The notes under the pieces: generated by a model
The model's input: the letters and a program-made list of their open reading frames with translations, nothing else
What the model was told of the DNA's origin: nothing
Databases searched by the model: none
Translations under genes and position numbers: made by a program
NCBI RefSeq assembly: GCF_014207845.1
Contig: NZ_JACHLC010000002.1
Coordinates: 186,001-250,000 of the forward strand
DNA length: 64,000 nucleotides
Reading direction: 5' to 3'
DNA from: Chryseobacterium shigense
GTDB taxonomy: Bacteria > Bacteroidota > Bacteroidia > Flavobacteriales > Weeksellaceae
Shown: positions 61,701-64,000 of the stretch, piece after piece
Position numbering within the stretch: position 1 is the stretch's first letter
Layout: each line of letters begins with the position of its first letter

Positions 61701-64000
61701 GGTATTCCTATTTTATACGTAAAACCTTTCGGTGCAGACCTTTCTGCCAATGTGGGATTATCTGTATCTGAAATCAATAAAGGTTTAAGAGATGTTAACG
61801 GTGATGGTCTTCCTGATCTGGTGGTTAATACCAATAACGGTTTAAGAATACATTATTCACAAATTGGTAAAACCAATAAGCTTAAAAAAGTTTCTTATGC
61901 TGAATCCTATGGTGGTGATGCTCCTAAAAATCTTGGTGCTGCATTTACCATTAATTATGGATTCTCTAAACCATCTTACAACGATCCTAAGGCAAAACTA
62001 GTGATGTCTGAGGTGGTTGTACCGAATCCTGATGCCTTTTCAGGAACATATACTTTGAGTACCAACGACAAAGATATGATTGCCAGATTTGAGTATGAAA
62101 ATTCAAGATATGACAGAAGAGAGCGTGCGAAATATGGATTCGCAAAAGTGAAGACTTACGAAATGTCTAATAGCTCTACTATTTATCGTACTACCATACA
62201 AAATTATTATAATCAGAATTATTTTATCCGAGGTTTATTAAAATCTGAAGAAATGTATGGCGGAACAGGAACATCAAATCTTCTGTCTTCTACCGTAAAC
62301 AGTTATAAACTGTATCAGTTTAATCAGACTGTTAGTGAATTGGTAGAATTGCCTGCTGCCCAGTTTGAAACGTATGACGTAGGAGGTACAGAAGGGAAAA
62401 AGATGGCACGTGTATTAATGTCTGGTACTACTAAAACCAATTATGAAAACGGAAACTCAATTTCTATCCAAAATCAGTTATTTTATAATAATAAAGGACT
62501 GCTTACCAAGTATCAGTATATAAGTCCGTCTGCAAGCTATAACAGTGTAATCTCTTATCATACGAATCTTTATAATAATATTCTGAATGTTCCGAGTATG
62601 ATTACGGTTTATCCTGGTACAGGTGCTATGAATCCACTTCGTAAACGTGCTACAGAAATTACCAATTTCAACACCGGAGATATTTCCAAGTATAAAGTAT
62701 GGCTTACTTCATCGGAAATAGCAGAAACAGATTTCACCTACGATATTTTTGGAAACATTAAAACCGTTACATCTCCTCCGAATGAATTTAATGAAAGATC
62801 AGAGTTAGAATATTTCTATGATCCGATGGGTAAATATGTAATCCAGGTACAAGATCTTATCTTTAATCTATCTTCTTATGCTACCTATGATCCTTTAAAA
62901 GACACTGTTTTACAAACTACAGATATTACAGGGAATAAAATGGATTTTGAACATGACGGGTATGGAAGACCACTTAGAATAGTGAGCCCTAACGACTGGC
63001 AGTCACAGGCAAATACCATCAATTATGATTACTTTAATACCCCGGTAACACTTAGTAATGGGAACAAATTATATCTGTTTACCGCAAGAACAGCGCATCT
63101 TGATCCTTATCATCCGGGGAACGATATTGAAACCATTTCTTTTGCTGATATTACGGGCCAGGTAATACAGGTGAAAAAAGATATTGAGATGGATAATGAA
63201 GAAAAAATGTCGGTTTCAGGAAGAGTAATCAATGACAATTTGGGAAGAGAAACAGTACAGTTCCATCCTGTTTTTGAAAATAAAGATGCTGCAATCAACA
63301 ATAAGCTTACTCTCACTCTGTCTCAATACAATACTTCTGCAGGCTATGATTATAAAGACAGAAATGTATCTTCTACCGACGAGGTTGGAAATTCTGTGGA
63401 TAACAAGTTCTTTATAGAAAATGGCAATTTTAAAACAGAAACAACCCAAATGCAGAACGCTTCGGAACAGCTGAGAACAGAAGTTTTTGCCAATGCCGAA
63501 GGAAAGACCGTGGAAACAAGAAACTTTTTGCCGGGACAGGTGTTAAATACCCGCTACTTATACAACTCAATAGGAGAAATCATGAATGTGATTGATCCAG
63601 AAGATTTGCAAACCAGCTTTAGCTATGATATGGGTGGCAGAAGAACTGCTCAGTGGCATCCTGACCGCGGTAAAACACTATACACCTATAGCAAAGTAGG
63701 GCAACTAACACATATTCTAACCAGCAATCTTAATGTTACTGGCAGTGAGCCAATTCATTATGTGTACTCCTATAACCGATTGACTAATATCAATTTGCCG
63801 GATATTCCATCCGGCCCAAATCCGGCCAATGTAGGCTACCTGTATGGTACTTCAGGAAACGGTGCCGGCAGAATCCTAAAAAAACTAGACGGTACTGGCG
63901 TAACCAATTATCAATATGGGAATATGGGAGAAGTGATCAATGAAAGCCGTTACATATATGGATTCTATATGCCTACTCTAAGCTTTAATACATCTTATGA
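55794..64000 (+). CDS. Giant SpvB/FG-GAP/RHS-repeat protein, 5' part (>2735 aa)
   Basis: ATG at 55794 opens a frame with no stop to the window edge (checked in frame at several points including the last codons). Residues ~9-27 are a hydrophobic signal or anchor. Residues ~500-560 match the SpvB N-terminal domain (INYPLMLPAGTSDMQPSLSVTYSSD-type, GWMGEGWNIGG). FG-GAP/VCBS calcium-binding-like repeats follow with D-x-N-G-D-G cores at about residues 893, 1710, 1811, 1903 and 2000. RHS/YD repeats begin near residue 2310 (YDIFGN, DGYGRP, YDMGGRRTAQWHP). This is the shell of Rhs/TcaC-type polymorphic toxins, whose variable C-terminal effector would be beyond the window. Secretion by T9SS or another route is inferred from the neighbour. 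Confidence 0.85.
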   Translation, partial: MKIKSIKLPFTKKSALLVCFFACMFIFASFTKKDILKIRKWKTSWNKEKNQKSDNYLDQPMYFPLLNGLSNGNSALVTNPTINDGLNLNPELVTDKNFNLKENDDNSIIDLVNNTGENSNSFSAIEKEGTIGIFSDREEDRAKDNFFTVNLPKVNDDSRVFLMYELYGLASHQSVSRSVNHQPSMGGEIIMSSAVWSLQKEELGSSVLKEGANTILFTSPSSGIKYKVRNLKIVFEKNRKENDFKITSILSGDYLYVKGISKDKNVRINNSDTAWNNGEFEKIIKLSAEEKASGHFSVSHNGNNQLFKLPSDEKSFKVIGNNVYNFKTIDIIKDQEADINYEDLNLKVEKDATESASTSIEIIKLREKDIPSVSGGLKNITLNNSGYRFSLKSGKLNKKVKITIPYDDKKLGLFSPKNIKVFSFDYSIKQWKVVGATHVDEKNKTVTFEGDKDGDYINGVISLPESPQLNSFTPTTISGLKAANPVSAPLMQAPTATQTGDANINYPLMLPAGTSDMQPSLSVTYSSDSGNGWMGEGWNIGGLSSISVDTRWGTPTFTAGQETELYSLDGEMLVYPDGYLPHRHNKVNANGTFDTSRQPRNGSGVKTFYLRKNHDFTKIERYGSGTTDYRWVITSTNGTKAYYGGDQSTFVPNAVLKNNNGNIIQWGVWKVEDVHGNNMIYEYKNQSINSFAGDDQNLNAGWVFHVDKIFYSGRNGQKGPYIVTFFNDTPRPDKQINVKGVLKRIEPYLLTKINIDFKNGSNQLQNIRSYNFTYTSGIFQKSLLTKMKMKVLNPRTDGAAFDYNFEYYDNGTVFGTATNIATPGTDAFSDVVSSITSPSKISADNNFEWGWSLRTGGGLALFRPQLGGVKNFMLSLFGGASYPRMKRGQELVDFNGDGIADILYRKRNGDNGIKLIPGSVDNNGQLVFNTSQQSVGNLNSNFSHSKGTTWNLGGSVVFNWFKIGFDFSYINSESENETPIYMMDANSDGLPDVIKDDKVWFNRRNGNMQEMVITSDLTENMVITDNDPQPYTEPEDPDDIDPVKPKNDVVKVWIAPKNGFIEISDQIGIEPGQDNPAKAVYSIEIKNPNDISKNCRLFLTELNGTATQSVGIRHYNDYSGTPLGVNSSSRLYVKSGEKVYFRLHKRSGTNFIVNTNPLVIYTDHTGSPLPDKFVEEQDGYMPNQTNYDDKFFLNNLTKSLKITEPANIHITIPEFTIPALSDRVKYSIVLIKEDTSVAQNQQTNVNLIYEEVVGPSPGQPVTVSPIDINYAVPALNDPSESWHLKFLVETDSHINKEIEWNNILVEGYPNASHRHYAVAQYPSYHIRDFKSKFDISTLNNLPSGNDDYSISINKNFSFTPSVPGRFMYVIKKKGLFLDKRIVEISNGTLKEYTIDYNLISGNDPILFYHGDPTAGVIDDAEKLNILIFCDTNKDRLAYEALKLQLNNNIFNIYNQSGGSLLDHTTETSINTGEYNGVSAVYHNWGQFLYNEARDIVPAAGSTNQQPPLVPGCEPRKENDCIIIPSGPSGSNAPAYTTNPNTPKDQYGALINDATLENPFQFNLNFSGCAGITNSQQYGECVGDQLANDFQNNYANNQVFGAASPFTPLNPYKTDKVREHKWINQMFHEQYSKIGSFRDDETPTSPFVDSDTDEDDIEVANNPNTRMFAISKKQKSKSKTKNAGIGIGLSFTNSTSELRNIGNIQTQDFFDVNGDGYPDMLYRTQSQQTSILGGLKGAQSGIEGTDKVITRTDDFMNTKSIAFGPSGSKSVGRQANNSDTNATGDTSVSWSMSVGTSNYPNSFNKTTEYWMDINGDGLADKIEGNYYKLNFGTGLVNGNIAGSTGTFAGFEGPVSKPVYSSSFGIGGGINSVIDAVQGVELGIAISGGVGGGSSTATSKRSFLDVNGDGLVDIVQVDENTGQTNVKYNLGNRFANPLSLNVSMAEETKTHSGYANLNGGYYINIPCIVIFGIPILYVKPFGADLSANVGLSVSEINKGLRDVNGDGLPDLVVNTNNGLRIHYSQIGKTNKLKKVSYAESYGGDAPKNLGAAFTINYGFSKPSYNDPKAKLVMSEVVVPNPDAFSGTYTLSTNDKDMIARFEYENSRYDRRERAKYGFAKVKTYEMSNSSTIYRTTIQNYYNQNYFIRGLLKSEEMYGGTGTSNLLSSTVNSYKLYQFNQTVSELVELPAAQFETYDVGGTEGKKMARVLMSGTTKTNYENGNSISIQNQLFYNNKGLLTKYQYISPSASYNSVISYHTNLYNNILNVPSMITVYPGTGAMNPLRKRATEITNFNTGDISKYKVWLTSSEIAETDFTYDIFGNIKTVTSPPNEFNERSELEYFYDPMGKYVIQVQDLIFNLSSYATYDPLKDTVLQTTDITGNKMDFEHDGYGRPLRIVSPNDWQSQANTINYDYFNTPVTLSNGNKLYLFTARTAHLDPYHPGNDIETISFADITGQVIQVKKDIEMDNEEKMSVSGRVINDNLGRETVQFHPVFENKDAAINNKLTLTLSQYNTSAGYDYKDRNVSSTDEVGNSVDNKFFIENGNFKTETTQMQNASEQLRTEVFANAEGKTVETRNFLPGQVLNTRYLYNSIGEIMNVIDPEDLQTSFSYDMGGRRTAQWHPDRGKTLYTYSKVGQLTHILTSNLNVTGSEPIHYVYSYNRLTNINLPDIPSGPNPANVGYLYGTSGNGAGRILKKLDGTGVTNYQYGNMGEVINESRYIYGFYMPTLSFNTSY

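Noticed and set aside
1..64000. CRISPR array or insertion sequence
   Set aside because: I see no evenly spaced direct repeats with unique spacers and no transposase gene; the only tandem repeats are coding Ig-like units.

Overview
The window comes from a flavobacterium of the Chryseobacterium/Weeksellaceae type. I infer this from low GC, Bacteroidota-style promoters (a -7 box TAnnTTTG, in several cases with a TTG/TTTG about 19-20 nt upstream), several type IX secretion (T9SS) C-terminal sorting domains, and flavobacterial housekeeping blocks such as bamD-rpoZ-coaBC-porD-recN. The assignment rests on protein and promoter features only; I could not run a search.

Layout. 1-2.25 kb: a likely peptide natural-product (RiPP) cassette: a 59-aa Cys/Pro-rich precursor-like peptide, a strong hairpin, an isoprenoid-synthase-fold protein and a PqqD-like/M50 membrane metallopeptidase; it probably continues left of the window. 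2.3-7.4 kb: two secreted T9SS cargo proteins (a GH13 amylase and a FISUMP-domain protein). 7.5-12.1 kb: an AraC regulator, a small membrane protein and two unrelated fumarases transcribed divergently. 12.1-15.3 kb: ABC exporter (DUF5687 permease plus ATPase) with a Dyp-type peroxidase. 15.3-22.4 kb: recN, porD-like, coaBC, rpoZ and bamD, interrupted by an opposing serine hydrolase gene. 22.4-25.8 kb: TetR regulator with a palindromic operator, then overlapping tatD-like/tcdA/rnpA and a DUF4126 membrane protein. 25.8-32.5 kb: a reverse-strand run from miaB through a lipoprotein, a TPR protein, a sigma-54 activator and lptE to a very acidic TPR protein. 32.6-39.0 kb: two small TonB-C-like secreted proteins, lysA with an attenuator-like leader, a DnaQ/GIY-YIG-like exonuclease and a HerA-like ATPase. 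39.4-44.5 kb: persulfide/rhodanese/thioredoxin genes, omega-amidase-like nitrilase, small beta-barrel protein and rseP.

44.5-64.0 kb is accessory in character. Two identical tRNA-Asn(GTT) genes, each with its own matching promoter, lie in direct orientation about 8.5 kb apart and bracket a TPR-AraC regulator and a 1906-aa secreted Ig/FISUMP protein. Just past the second tRNA is a decayed tyrosine recombinase, then a two-gene unit: a T9SS-sorted 460-aa protein and a giant SpvB/FG-GAP/RHS-repeat protein of more than 2700 residues that runs off the right edge.

The observations I rate highest are the RiPP-like cassette with an isoprenoid-synthase-fold enzyme, the lysA leader (promoter, 23-codon ORF with six Lys codons, terminator with an alternative pairing), and the giant RHS/SpvB protein paired with a T9SS cargo beside a tRNA-linked recombinase relic.
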